NCBI GenBank assembly: GCA_963789885.1
Contig: CAWBNB010000029.1
Location: 1-64,000, forward strand
Length of the DNA stretch: 64,000 nt
Origin: DATEDA01 sp963789885
GTDB taxonomy: Bacteria; Pseudomonadota; Gammaproteobacteria; Burkholderiales; SG8-39
Direction of reading: 5' to 3'
In this document: one piece after another, positions 47,148-56,229 of the stretch
Layout: each line of letters starts with the position of its first letter
How positions within the stretch are numbered: the first letter of the stretch is position 1
Program-made: the position numbers and the translations under genes
The notes under the pieces: model-generated
What the model was told of the DNA's origin: nothing
The model's database searches: none
What the model saw: only the letters and a program-made list of their open reading frames with translations

Positions 47148-47258
47148 GGTCGGTGTTGTGGTCCGGCGGCGGGGAAAGGCTGCCTATAATAGCCGAGCGT
47201 GCGCTGCGCAAGCCCGCGGCGCCGCGCGAGCGACGAGGAGCCGGAAAGGAGAAAGCGG

Positions 47259-47516
47259 ATGAGCGACCTGAAGAAGAAGTTCGACGAAGCCGCGACCGCG
47301 GTCAAGAAGTTGAAGGAGGATCCGGGCAACGACGCGAAGCTGCAGCTCTACGCGCTCTACAAGCAGGGCGCGGAAGGCGACGTCGCCGGCAAGCGGCCTG
47401 GCTTCACCGACATGATCGGCCGCGCCAAATACGACGCGTGGGCGAAGGTGAAGGGCCTGTCGAAGGACGAGGCGATGAAGAAGTACGTCGACTTCGTGAA
47501 ATCGCTCGGCGGCTAG
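47259..47516 (+). CDS. Acyl-CoA-binding protein, 85 aa
   Basis: A small four-helix protein with the ACBP signature LYALYKQGAEGDVAGKRPG and AKYDAWAKVKGLSKDEAMK. The Tyr, Lys and Trp residues that bind acyl-CoA are present, and length matches the 86-90 aa family. It buffers and delivers long-chain acyl-CoA in the cytoplasm. AAAGGAGA precedes the ATG; an earlier in-frame start is unlikely. It is divergent from the wax ester synthase gene, so one regulator could control both. ACBP is common in eukaryotes and patchy in bacteria. Confidence 0.92.
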   Translation: MSDLKKKFDEAATAVKKLKEDPGNDAKLQLYALYKQGAEGDVAGKRPGFTDMIGRAKYDAWAKVKGLSKDEAMKKYVDFVKSLGG

Positions 47517-47836
47517 CGTCGCGGCGGCTTCTTCTTCGCCGGCGTGGCCGCCTTCGGGGAGGGGCTGAGCAGCTTGTCGAGCTGCGACTCGACCTCGGCT
47601 TCGATCCGCGGCTTGAGGAATGCGAGCAGGAATCCGAGCTTCGCCTCGAGCCGCACCTCCCTCAGCGTCACGTGGAGCTCGCCGTCGACGCCGCTCCGCT
47701 CGAAGCGGAGCACGTCGCCGTCCCAGGCGTAGTCGAGGTCGAAGTCCTTTCTGAGCTGCTTCGCCATCTTCTCGGCCGCCTTGCGCGCCTCGTCGAGCGT
47801 CTTCGAGTGGGAACGCCGTATCCGGATGTCGCTCAT
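47513..47836 (-). CDS. Polyhydroxyalkanoic acid system protein (PHA_gran_rgn family), 107 aa
   Basis: The start at 47836 follows GGAGG (the TTG two codons earlier is less likely). The sequence IRIRRSHSKTLDEARKAAEK, then LDYAWDGDVLRFERSGVDGE and LGFLLAFLKPRIEAEVESQL, fits the family that occurs beside PHA genes. It ends in a Lys/Pro tail (AKKKPPRR). The function is unclear, probably granule-associated. It overlaps the acyl-CoA-binding protein gene by CTAG at their stops. Confidence 0.85.
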   Translation of the reverse strand: MSDIRIRRSHSKTLDEARKAAEKMAKQLRKDFDLDYAWDGDVLRFERSGVDGELHVTLREVRLEAKLGFLLAFLKPRIEAEVESQLDKLLSPSPKAATPAKKKPPRR

Positions 47837-47934
47837 GCCCAAGGCCTCCTTCCCTCGCCGCCTGGCCGCCGATGGAGCGGCGCCATTCTAGCGCGTCGCG
47901 TCGATGCTAAACTTGCCTCGCTAGGGAGGACGCG

Positions 47935-49143
47935 ATGTTCATCGTAAACCGCCTCGAGAAGCTGGTTTCGAAGGTGCGCGCCAGCCAGCCGGTACCGCTC
48001 CGCCTCCGGCTCTGGAGCGGGCAGAGCTACGAGCTCGGGCCCGACCCGACGGTCACCATCACGGTGCCGAAGGCGTCCGCGCTGCGCTATTTCGTCGCCC
48101 CCGACCTGATGACGCTCGGCGAGGCCTATGTCGAAGGCCACATCGACTTCGACGGCCCGCTCCAGGAGGCGTTCCGGGTCGGCGAGCGCTTCGCGCGCGT
48201 CGCCGGCGGCAGCAAGCTCGCGCCCCTGAAACAGGCGGTGCGCCACACGAAGACGCGCGACCGCAAGGCGATCGAGTACCACTACGACGTCTCGAACGAG
48301 TTCTACGCCCTGTTTCTGGATCCCGAGATGGTCTATTCGTGCGCCTACTTCAAGCGGGAGGACGACTCGCTCGAGCTGGCTCAGACCCAGAAGCTCGACC
48401 ATATCCTCACCAAACTGATGCTCCGCCCGGGCGAGCGCCTCCTCGACATCGGCTGCGGCTGGGGCGCGCTGATCTTCCGCGCGGTGGAGAAGTTTGGCGC
48501 GCGTGCGGTCGGAATCACCCTGTCGCAGAACCAGCACGACTACGTGCGCGAGAAGATCCGGGCGCGGGGCCTCGCCGACCGCTGCGAGGTGCGGCTGCAG
48601 GACTATCGCGACGTGCCGGAGGAAGGCGGATACGACAAGGTCGCGAGCGTCGGGATGTTCGAGCACGTCGGCCGCAAGAATCTCACGCTCTATTTCGGGC
48701 GGATCCGCGCACTGCTCAAAGACGGTGGCCTGGCGCTGAACCACGGCATCACTTCGATCGACCCCGACAGCCGGGCGGTCGGGATGGGTGCGGGCGACTT
48801 CATCGGCCGCTACGTGTTCCCGCACGGCGAACTCCCGCACATCGGGCTCGTGCTGCGCGAGATGTCGGCCGGCGGCCTGGAAGTGACCGACGTCGAATCG
48901 CTGCGGCGCCACTATGCCCGTACGACCGAGCTGTGGGCGAGCCGGCTGGAGGCCGCGGCCGGGCGGGCACGGGCGATCGCCGGCGAGAAGCGCTACCGCA
49001 TCTGGTCGGTCTATCTCGCCGGCTGCGCGCACGGGTTCGCACAGAACTGGATGAACATTTACCAGGTGCTCGCCTGCAAGCAGGGCCGCGCAGGGACGAA
49101 CCCGCTCCCTCTTACCCGCGACTACATGTACCGGGCGGCTTGA
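47935..49143 (+). CDS. cfa: Cyclopropane-fatty-acyl-phospholipid synthase, 402 aa
   Basis: The SAM-binding motif LLDIGCGWGALIFRAVEKFG, IEYHYDVSNEFYALFLDPEM and the C-terminal RTELWASRLEAA fix the CFA synthase family at normal length. It methylenates double bonds of membrane acyl chains with S-adenosylmethionine, giving stress-resistant lipids. GGGAGGA sits just before the ATG. It stands at the right end of the lipid block. Confidence 0.92.
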   Translation: MFIVNRLEKLVSKVRASQPVPLRLRLWSGQSYELGPDPTVTITVPKASALRYFVAPDLMTLGEAYVEGHIDFDGPLQEAFRVGERFARVAGGSKLAPLKQAVRHTKTRDRKAIEYHYDVSNEFYALFLDPEMVYSCAYFKREDDSLELAQTQKLDHILTKLMLRPGERLLDIGCGWGALIFRAVEKFGARAVGITLSQNQHDYVREKIRARGLADRCEVRLQDYRDVPEEGGYDKVASVGMFEHVGRKNLTLYFGRIRALLKDGGLALNHGITSIDPDSRAVGMGAGDFIGRYVFPHGELPHIGLVLREMSAGGLEVTDVESLRRHYARTTELWASRLEAAAGRARAIAGEKRYRIWSVYLAGCAHGFAQNWMNIYQVLACKQGRAGTNPLPLTRDYMYRAA

Positions 49144-49199
49144 CGCGCCCGCACCGCCTGACGGACACTTCGCCACATGCTTCCTCTCATCACCGGCCG

Positions 49200-49273
49200 C
49201 CGACGCCGTACCGCCCGCGGGGCGGGGCGTCGGTGCGCGCGACGACGATGAGGCAGGGAGCAGCCGAACATCG
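49200..49273 (+). other. Structured leader or 3' UTR with two hairpins upstream of argD
   Basis: CCGACGCC (49200-49207) pairs with GGCGTCGG (49226-49233), with an inner CCGCCC/GGGCGG stem, so hairpin one is very stable. CGATG (49246-49250) pairs with CATCG (49269-49273) around GGCAGGGAGCAGCC. With the following terminator this looks like an attenuated leader or a 3'-UTR-derived RNA of cfa. No promoter is visible upstream. Confidence 0.5.
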
Positions 49274-49274
49274 C

Positions 49275-49310
49275 GAAGGCCACAGACACCCGCTGTGGCC
49301 TTCTTCTTTT
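49275..49310 (+). terminator. Strong rho-independent terminator between cfa and argD
   Basis: GAAGGCCACAG (49275-49285) and CTGTGGCCTTC (49293-49303) form an 11-bp perfect stem with a 7-base loop, followed by TTCTTTT. It lies only 27 bases before the aminotransferase ATG, with no room for a promoter between. Confidence 0.85.
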
Positions 49311-49337
49311 GCGACACCGTAAACAAGGAACTGCAAG

Positions 49338-50522
49338 ATGGACCTCAAGGATTTCCCGCTGAACGCGCTGATGGAGATCACCTCCCGCCCGCCGCTCGTG
49401 TTCGTGCGCGGCGAGGGATCGTGGATCTGGGATCACGCCGGGCGCAAGTATCTCGACTTCGTGCAGGGCTGGGCGGTGAACGCGCTCGGGCACAGCCCGC
49501 GCGCGATCGTGGACGCGCTCGCCGAGCAGGCCGCGATGCTGATCAACCCCAGCCCGGCGTTCTGGAACGCGCCCAGCGCGCGTCTCGCCAAGCAACTGGT
49601 CGACCACTCGTGTTTCCAGCGCGTGTTCTTCGCCAACAGCGGCGCGGAGGCGAACGAAGGCGCGATCAAGCTCGCGCGCAAGTGGGGCGCGAAATTCAGG
49701 AATGGCGCTCACGAGATCATCACCTTCGATCACGCGTTCCACGGCCGCACGCTCGCCACCATGTCCGCCTCGGGCAAGCCGGGCTGGGACCGGCTCTTCG
49801 AGCCGAAGGTGCCCGGCTTCCCGAAGGCCGACCTGAACGACCTCGCGTCGGTCGAGCGGCTGATCGGCGACCGCACCGCGGGGATCATGCTCGAGCCGAT
49901 CCAGGGCGAGGCGGGCGTGCTGATGGCGACCGACGGGTTCCTGCGCGGTCTCCGCGAGCTCGCGACGGCACGGAAGCTGCTGCTGATCGTGGACGAGGTG
50001 CAGACCGGGATGGGCCGCACCGGGAAGCTGTTCGGCTACGAGCACGCCGGGATCGAACCCGACGTCATGACGCTCGGCAAGGGGATCGGCGGCGGGGTGC
50101 CGCTCGCTGCGCTGCTCGCGAAGGAGAGCGTCTGCTGCTTCGAGCACGGCGACCAGGGCGGCACTTACAACGGCAATCCGCTGATGACGGCGGTGGGCTG
50201 TGCCGTGATGGATGCGCTGCTCGCCCCCGGTTTCCTCGGGCGCGTCGCGCAGCGCGGGGGGCAGCTGACCGAGGGCCTGAGGAAGCTCGCTGCGAAGTAC
50301 TCCCTCGGGGAAGTGCGCGGCCGGGGATTGCTGGTGGCGCTCGATCTGGGGCGCGACATCGGCCCCGCGATCGTGGACGCCGCGCGTGATGCAGGCCTCC
50401 TCCTCAACTCGCCGCGGCCCGCCAGCCTGCGTTTCATGCCGGCGCTCACGACCTCGGCCGGCGAGATCGACGAGATGCTCGGGACGCTGGACGGACTGCT
50501 GGAGAAAACGCTGCGGAGCTAG
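49338..50522 (+). CDS. argD: Acetylornithine-type class III aminotransferase, 394 aa
   Basis: Class III PLP aminotransferase with FFANSGAEANEGAIKLARK, HAFHGRTLATMSASG, LLIVDEVQTGMGRTGKLF and the PLP lysine in VMTLGKGIGGGVPLAAL. Length and motifs match ArgD. It converts N-acetylglutamate semialdehyde to N-acetylornithine in arginine synthesis, possibly also succinylornithine. AAGGA precedes the ATG. A strong terminator sits directly upstream, so its expression may depend on antitermination. Its stop overlaps the convergent TPR gene by CTAG. Confidence 0.9.
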   Translation: MDLKDFPLNALMEITSRPPLVFVRGEGSWIWDHAGRKYLDFVQGWAVNALGHSPRAIVDALAEQAAMLINPSPAFWNAPSARLAKQLVDHSCFQRVFFANSGAEANEGAIKLARKWGAKFRNGAHEIITFDHAFHGRTLATMSASGKPGWDRLFEPKVPGFPKADLNDLASVERLIGDRTAGIMLEPIQGEAGVLMATDGFLRGLRELATARKLLLIVDEVQTGMGRTGKLFGYEHAGIEPDVMTLGKGIGGGVPLAALLAKESVCCFEHGDQGGTYNGNPLMTAVGCAVMDALLAPGFLGRVAQRGGQLTEGLRKLAAKYSLGEVRGRGLLVALDLGRDIGPAIVDAARDAGLLLNSPRPASLRFMPALTTSAGEIDEMLGTLDGLLEKTLRS

Positions 50523-51064
50523 TGCCCGGACGCCGGGCGTTCGGCGAGCAGCGCCTCGTAGCGTTCGCGGCTCGCCGCGAGGTGCGGGTTGAGCTTCAGT
50601 GCGACGTCGAGCGCGAAGAGCGCGTCGTCGCCGCGGCCGGCGGCGATGCAGAGCTCGGCGAAGGCGAGCATCGCGCCGAAGTGGCGCGGCTCGAGGGTGA
50701 GTGCGTGATGGAAGTCCCGGACGCTCTCCTCGTCGCGCGATTGCATGTAGTAGAGCGTGCCGCGCTTGTGCCAGGCCTCCGCGAAGCCGGGGTGGAGCGC
50801 GACGAGCCGATGGAGGATCCGCTCGGCGGTCGCGAAGTCTTCGGCCACGATGGCACGGGTCGCGCGCTCGAGCTCGGACACGGCGCGGCGGTCGGGATAG
50901 GTCATCCAGAGCGCCCAGATCTCGTCTTCGGTCGCTTCCGCCGTGGGCGCCGAGGCGACGTCGGCGAGGCGCCGCAGGAGGGCGTCCAGCCGCCGGTGGA
51001 GCCGGTGCGACGGGCGCCGCCGCGGGGCGCGGACGATCAGTTTCAGCGTCTCGGCGTACGTCAT
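50519..51064 (-). CDS. TPR-repeat protein, 181 aa (tandem paralogue 2)
   Basis: The start begins MTYAETLKLIVRAPRRRPSH, the same plan as the upstream paralogue. TPR helices are RILHRLVALHPGFAEAWHKR, ESVRDFHHALTLEPRHFGAM and ALFALDVALKLNPHLAASRE. No signal peptide is present despite the basic N-terminus. It lies 31 bases after the paralogue's stop on the same strand. Function unknown; probably binds a partner protein. Confidence 0.75.
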   Translation of the reverse strand: MTYAETLKLIVRAPRRRPSHRLHRRLDALLRRLADVASAPTAEATEDEIWALWMTYPDRRAVSELERATRAIVAEDFATAERILHRLVALHPGFAEAWHKRGTLYYMQSRDEESVRDFHHALTLEPRHFGAMLAFAELCIAAGRGDDALFALDVALKLNPHLAASRERYEALLAERPASGH

Positions 51065-51095
51065 GCGCGGATAGTGTAAGGCGCCGCCGTCGCGG

Positions 51096-51638
51096 TCAAT
51101 GGGCCGTTCCGTGCGATTCTGCGGCAAGTTCCTCGCGGGCCTTCCGCACGGCGCCGAGATGGGGGTTGATCCGCAGCGCCGCGTCGAAGGCGAACAGGGC
51201 GCCGGTCCGGTCGCCTCTCCGCAGGCAGATCTGTCCGAACCCGCAGACGGCCCCGAAGTGGCGCGGTTCGAGCTCGAGGGTGCGATGGATGTCGCGCACG
51301 CTCTCCGCGTCCCGGCCCATGCGGAAGTACAGCGTCGCGCGCTTGTTCCACGCCTCGGCGTAGCCGGGCTGCGCGGCGACCAGCTGGTCGAGCAGGGGCT
51401 CGGCCTGTGCGTGATCGTCCGCGCCGATCGCCCGGCTGGCGGTTTCGAGGTGCTCCTGGACGCGAGGATCGACGTGGGACATCCACGCCTCCCAGATCGC
51501 ATCCTCGACCTGGCTCGCTTCGACTGCATTGGCCACGCGCGCGAGGCGCTCGAACAGGGCGTCGAGCCGGCGGGGAAGCGTGGGCGCGGGTTTGCGCCCC
51601 GGCAGCGAGAGGATCAGCTTCAGCGTCTCGTCGAACAC
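51096..51638 (-). CDS. TPR-repeat protein, 180 aa (tandem paralogue 1)
   Basis: It starts MFDETLKLILSLPGRKPAPT and aligns with the neighbouring 181-aa protein along its whole length, for example AEPLLDQLVAAQPGYAEAWN and ESVRDIHRTLELEPRHFGAV. This shows an old tandem duplication. Soluble, no leader. The two may form a complex with each other or with the same target. Function unknown. Confidence 0.75.
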   Translation of the reverse strand: MFDETLKLILSLPGRKPAPTLPRRLDALFERLARVANAVEASQVEDAIWEAWMSHVDPRVQEHLETASRAIGADDHAQAEPLLDQLVAAQPGYAEAWNKRATLYFRMGRDAESVRDIHRTLELEPRHFGAVCGFGQICLRRGDRTGALFAFDAALRINPHLGAVRKAREELAAESHGTAH

Positions 51639-51658
51639 GGGCCGAAGCTTATAGCGGG

Positions 51659-54600
51659 TCAGTGGAAATCGCGCGAGCGGGTGACGAGCCGGCCGAGAGC
51701 CGCGCTCGCGTCGATCAGCCGCCGGGCGACGAGATGCACGACCTCGCCCTCGCGCTCGATGACGCCGTGCACCGCCATCAGCCGCGCGCCGAGGAGCTCG
51801 CGCCGCTGGCGCTCGCCGAGATCACGCCAGACCACCACGTTGACGTAACCGGTCTCGTCCTCGAGCGTCACGAACACCACGCCGGACGCGGTGTCGGGGC
51901 GCTGCCGACCGGTGACGATCCCGCAGGCACGGGCCAGGCTGCCGTGCGGCAGCCGACGGATCTCCTCCGCGGTGGCGAGCCGGTGGCGCATCAGGCGGTC
52001 GCGCAGCAGCGCGAGCGGATGCCGGCCGAGCGTGAGGCCGAGACTCGCATAGTCGGCGACGAGATCCTCGCCTTCGGTGGGTGGACGCAGGCGCGGCGGC
52101 GCCTCGATCACGGGCGCTTCGCGCAGAAGCGGGGTGGCGGGCTCGACGCCGGCGACGTCCCAGTACGCCCGCCGCCGGTGCGTGGCGAGCCGGTTGAGCG
52201 CGCCGGCGGCGGCGAGGCATTTCAGGTCGCGGGCGTCGAGCCCGGCGCGGCGCGCGAGGTCGTCGACGTCCACGAACGGCCGTTCACGGCGTGCCGCGAC
52301 GACCCTTTCCGCGGCGGGCCGGGAAAGCCCCTTCACCATGAGCATGCCCAGCCGCATCGTCCGAGCAGGAGACCCTTCCCCCTTCTCCCTTCCCTCTGCC
52401 TGATTTTCGAGCGTGCACTCCCAGTCGCTCGCGAGCACGTCGACCGGCCGCACCTCGACGCCGTGCCGCTGCGCGTCCTGCACGAGCTGCGACGGCGCGT
52501 AGAAACCCATCGGCTGGCTGTTGAGGAGCGCGGCGCAGAACGCCGCCGGATGGTGGCGCTTGATCCACGCCGACACGTAGACGAGGAGGGCAAAGCTCGC
52601 CGCGTGCGACTCGGGAAAGCCGTACTCGCCGAAGCCGAGGATCTGGCGGTAGACGCCTTCGGCGAACTCGGGCGGGTAACCGCGCTTCCGCATCCCGTCC
52701 TTCAGCCGCCGCTCGAACGGCTCGAGCCCGCCCTTGCGCCGCCATGCGGCCATCGCGCGGCGGAGGGCGTCCGACTCTCCCGGAGTGAAGCCGGCGGCCA
52801 CCACCGCGAGCTGCATCACCTGCTCCTGGAAGATCGGTACGCCGAGCGTCCGCTCGAGCACCTGCCGCACCGCTGCGCTCGGATAGGTAACCGGTTCGAG
52901 CTTCTGCCGGCGGCGGAGGTAGGGATGCACCATGCCGCCCTGGATCGGCCCGGGTCGGACGATCGCGACCTCGATCACCAGGTCGAAGAAGCGCTCGGGC
53001 CGTAGGCGCGGCAGCATCGCCATCTGCGCGCGCGACTCGATCTGGAACACGCCGATCGTGTCGGCGGCCTGGATCATCTCGTACGTCGACGGGTCCTCGG
53101 CCGGCACGTCGGTCATCGTGAACGGCGCGCCGCGGCCGGCACCGATCAGGTCGAGCGCGCGCCGGATCGCCGAGAGCATGCCGAGCGCGAGCACGTCGAC
53201 CTTCAGGAGGCCGAGCGCGTCCAGGTCATCCTTGTCCCACTGGATGACGCTGCGCTCGGGCATCGTCGCGTTCTCGACCGGCACCAGCCGCTCGAGCGAC
53301 CCGCGCGCGATGACGAAGCCGCCGGTGTGTTGCGACAGATGGCGCGGGAAGCCCACCAGCGCATTCACCAGCTCGCACAGCTGCCGGATCACCGGGCTCG
53401 CGGCGTCGAAGCCGTCGGCGGCGAGCTTCTCCGGCTCGACCCCCCAGTGGTCCCACCAGGCGCGCGACATCGCGAGCTGGTCGACCTGCGCCGGGTCCAG
53501 ACCGAGCGCCTTGCCGACGTCGCGGATCGCGCTCTTCGGGCGGTAGGTGATGACGGTCGCCGCGATCGCCGCGCGATCGCGGCCGTACTTGGCGTAGAGG
53601 TACTGGATGACCTCCTCGCGCCGCTGGTGCTCGAAGTCGACGTCGATGTCGGGCGGCTCGTTCCGCTCGCGCGAGATGAAGCGCTCGAACAGCATCGACA
53701 TCCGCGCCGGGTCGACCTCGGTGATGCCGAGCGCATAGCAGACCGCCGAGTTCGCCGCCGAGCCGCGGCCCTGGCAGAGGATTCCCCGTGCCCGCGCGAA
53801 CCGCACGAGGTCGTGGACGGTGAGGAAATAGGGCTCGTAGCGGAGATCGGCGATGAGCGCGAGCTCGTGCTCGACGAGGTTGCGGACGTGATCGGGTACG
53901 CGGCCGGGGAAGCGCCAGGCGAGACCCTCCTCGGTGAGCCGCCTTAGCCAGCCCGCCGGCGTCTCGCCGGCAGGCACCAGCTCTTCGGGGTACTCGTAGC
54001 GCAGCTCGTCGAGCGAGAAATCGCACCGCTCGGCGACGCGCAGCGTCTCGGCGAGGAGCTCGGGCGGATAGAGCTGCGCGAGCCGCATCCGCAGCCGGAG
54101 GCTTCGCTCGGCGTTGGGGAAGAGCGCCTTGCCGCATTCCCGCACCGGGCGCCGCAGGCGCACCGCGGTGAGGACGTCCTGGAGGCGCCGCCGCGAGCGG
54201 ACGTGCATGTGCACGTCGCCGGCGGCGACGAGCGGGAGGCCCGCGGCGCGGGCGAGCGCGCGCAGGTCCGCCAGCCGGGCGCGATCGTCGGGCCCGCAAT
54301 GGAGCTCCGCTGCGATCCAGGCGCGGCCGGGGAAGCGCTCGGCGAGCCATTCTGCGCATGCCCGGTCTGCGTCCTGGGACGTGCGCAGGTGGCACGAGCA
54401 GGGTGAGGCAATCGTCGAGCCCGCCGTCCAGATCATCCCGTGTCAGCCGGTAGCTGCCCTTCGCCGCGCTGCGCCGCCCCCGGGTGATCAGCTCGGAGAG
54501 GTTGCCGTAGCCCATGCGGCTCGTAGCCAGGAGGACAAGCTTCGGCCCGTCGGCCGAGCTTCAGGGCGAGTTCGGTGCCGACGAGCAGCTTGAGCCCGTG

Positions 54601-54774
54601 CTCCTTTGCCGCGAGGTGCGCGCGCACGGCGCCGGCGACCGAGCATTCGTCGGTAACGGCGAGCGCGGCGTAGCCGAGCGCGGCCGCGCGCGCGACGAGC
54701 TCCTCCGGATGCGAGGCGCCGCGGAGAAAGCTGAAGTTGGTGAGGCAGTGCAGCTCGGCGTAGGCGGGGAGCAT
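51659..54774 (-). pseudogene. dnaE2: Error-prone DNA polymerase DnaE2/ImuC with two frameshifts
   Basis: The first frame gives the PHP-domain start MLPAYAELHCLTNFSFLRGA to GTELALK. A second frame continues ADGPKLVLLATSRMGYGNLS to GGLDDCLTLLVP. The third frame runs from DADRACAEWLAERFPGRAW to the end with intact polymerase motifs (PDIDVDFEHQRREEVIQYLY, FGEYGFPESHAASFALL). Each change equals one extra base (near 54550 and 54382-54395). Total span is 1038 codons plus two bases, matching an intact 1040-aa DnaE2. The two extra bases may be sequencing errors; if real, the gene is inactive. It starts directly after the imuB stop. Confidence 0.85.
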
Positions 54775-56229
54775 TCACGCAAACAGCCCGTGCAGGAACC
54801 AGCCGCCCGGCGGGCGCCGCTCGCGGTAGACCCAGACGAGCGTGCGGTCGGCGGTCTCGGCGACGAAGTAGTCGCGCGCGACGTCGCCGCCGTCCCACCA
54901 GCCCGATTCGATGCGCTCGGGGCCGGCGAGGAGCCTCAGCGGGCCGCCGCGCTGCGGCGAGGCGTCGATCTCCTCGAGCGGCTGCGGCGCGGGCAGGAGC
55001 CAGAACGGCCGCTGCGCGAAGCGGTCCGCACCGGCGCCCGTCGCGGGCGGGCATGCACCGGCGGCGCATTCCCGCGAAGCGCGCTCCGGCCGGTGCTCCT
55101 CCGCAACGGCGAGATAGTGCACGGCCGCGCCGCCGAGCCGGGCGCGGAGCCGCTCGACGAGATTCTTCCAGCCACCGGGAGAGGAGGCGCCGTCGTCGAA
55201 GAGCGCGAGCGCCTCGCCCGCAAGCGGTACGACGTCGCCGGCGTCGAGCGCGATCGCGCGCACGGCTTCCGGAAGGGCGAGCCCGCCGAGCCGCTCGCGC
55301 GCGAGCAGCGTGAAATGGGTGGCGTCGCGGGCCGGCGCGACGAGACCGATCGGCACCTCGGTGAACCGCGCTTCGCGATGGACGAGCCTGAGCGCGAGCC
55401 GCTGCACGCCGCCGGCGCGTGCCGCGAGAAAGCCTTCGAGCTGCACGAAGAGCCGCTTCGCGGCGAACAGCAGCGCCTCGGTCTGCGTCACCTCCGCCGG
55501 TAGCTCGAGGCGGGCGCGGAACTCGGCCGGCGGGGCGAAGAAGGTGCGCGGATCGGGCGTGCGCCCGAGCGCGCGGTCGAGATCGTCGAGGAGCCTCGGG
55601 CCGAAGCGGCGCGCGAGCCCGCCGCGCGGCAGCGCAATCACGTCGCCGACGCGCGTCGCGCCGATGGCGGTAAGCGCTTCGAGCGCGGCGGCGTCGCCGG
55701 TCATGACGCGCACCGGCAAGCCGGCGAGCGCGTCTTCGAGCGCGGCGGGGTCCGCGATCAGTGCCTCGCTCCCGGCGTGCGCGAGCCAGCGCGCGCCGCG
55801 CGCGGTCGGCGCCGCCGCGACGAGCGCGGTGAACCCCATGCGCGCGCAGCCGTCGCGCAGGCTCGCGGCGATGCGCTCGAGGCCGCGGAAGAGCTTCAGG
55901 CTGCCGGAGACTTCGAGTGCGAGCGCCGCATTCTCCATCGGGCGGAATTCGAGCGCGACGTTAGGGGTGTACTGGGCAGCCCAGCCCGCGAGACCGAGGA
56001 GGCACTCGGTCTCCTCGGCCGGGTTGCGCGGATGAACGACGAGCTCGCGCGCGAGCGCGCTCGCCGCCGCGGTCGAGAGCCCCGGGCGCACGCCACGCGC
56101 TGCCGCTTTCCCGTCGCAGGCGACGATGCGGTGATGCTCGGCGACGGCCTGCGGCTCAGGCGTGGCAAGCGCGCGCGTCAGCGCTTCGAGCGGGAGGTTC
56201 GGCAGATACAGCGCAATCCACTGCTGCAT
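54775..56229 (-). CDS. imuB: ImuB, Y-family-like mutagenesis protein, 484 aa
   Basis: The N-terminus MQQWIALYLPNLPLEALTRA and RVGDVIALPRGGLARRFGPR match the ImuB family, a catalytically dead relative of DinB polymerases that lacks the catalytic acidic residues. It acts as the hub linking the beta clamp, ImuA and DnaE2 in SOS mutagenesis. It overlaps imuA by 74 bases and touches dnaE2 (TGA followed by ATG). The protein runs to the usual length for the family. Confidence 0.88.
   Translation of the reverse strand: MQQWIALYLPNLPLEALTRALATPEPQAVAEHHRIVACDGKAAARGVRPGLSTAAASALARELVVHPRNPAEETECLLGLAGWAAQYTPNVALEFRPMENAALALEVSGSLKLFRGLERIAASLRDGCARMGFTALVAAAPTARGARWLAHAGSEALIADPAALEDALAGLPVRVMTGDAAALEALTAIGATRVGDVIALPRGGLARRFGPRLLDDLDRALGRTPDPRTFFAPPAEFRARLELPAEVTQTEALLFAAKRLFVQLEGFLAARAGGVQRLALRLVHREARFTEVPIGLVAPARDATHFTLLARERLGGLALPEAVRAIALDAGDVVPLAGEALALFDDGASSPGGWKNLVERLRARLGGAAVHYLAVAEEHRPERASRECAAGACPPATGAGADRFAQRPFWLLPAPQPLEEIDASPQRGGPLRLLAGPERIESGWWDGGDVARDYFVAETADRTLVWVYRERRPPGGWFLHGLFA

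Noticed and set aside
49252..49265. Resemblance to the 4.5S RNA core (GGGAGCAGCC)
   Set aside because: The companion motif and the long stem of SRP RNA are absent, and the region is too short.
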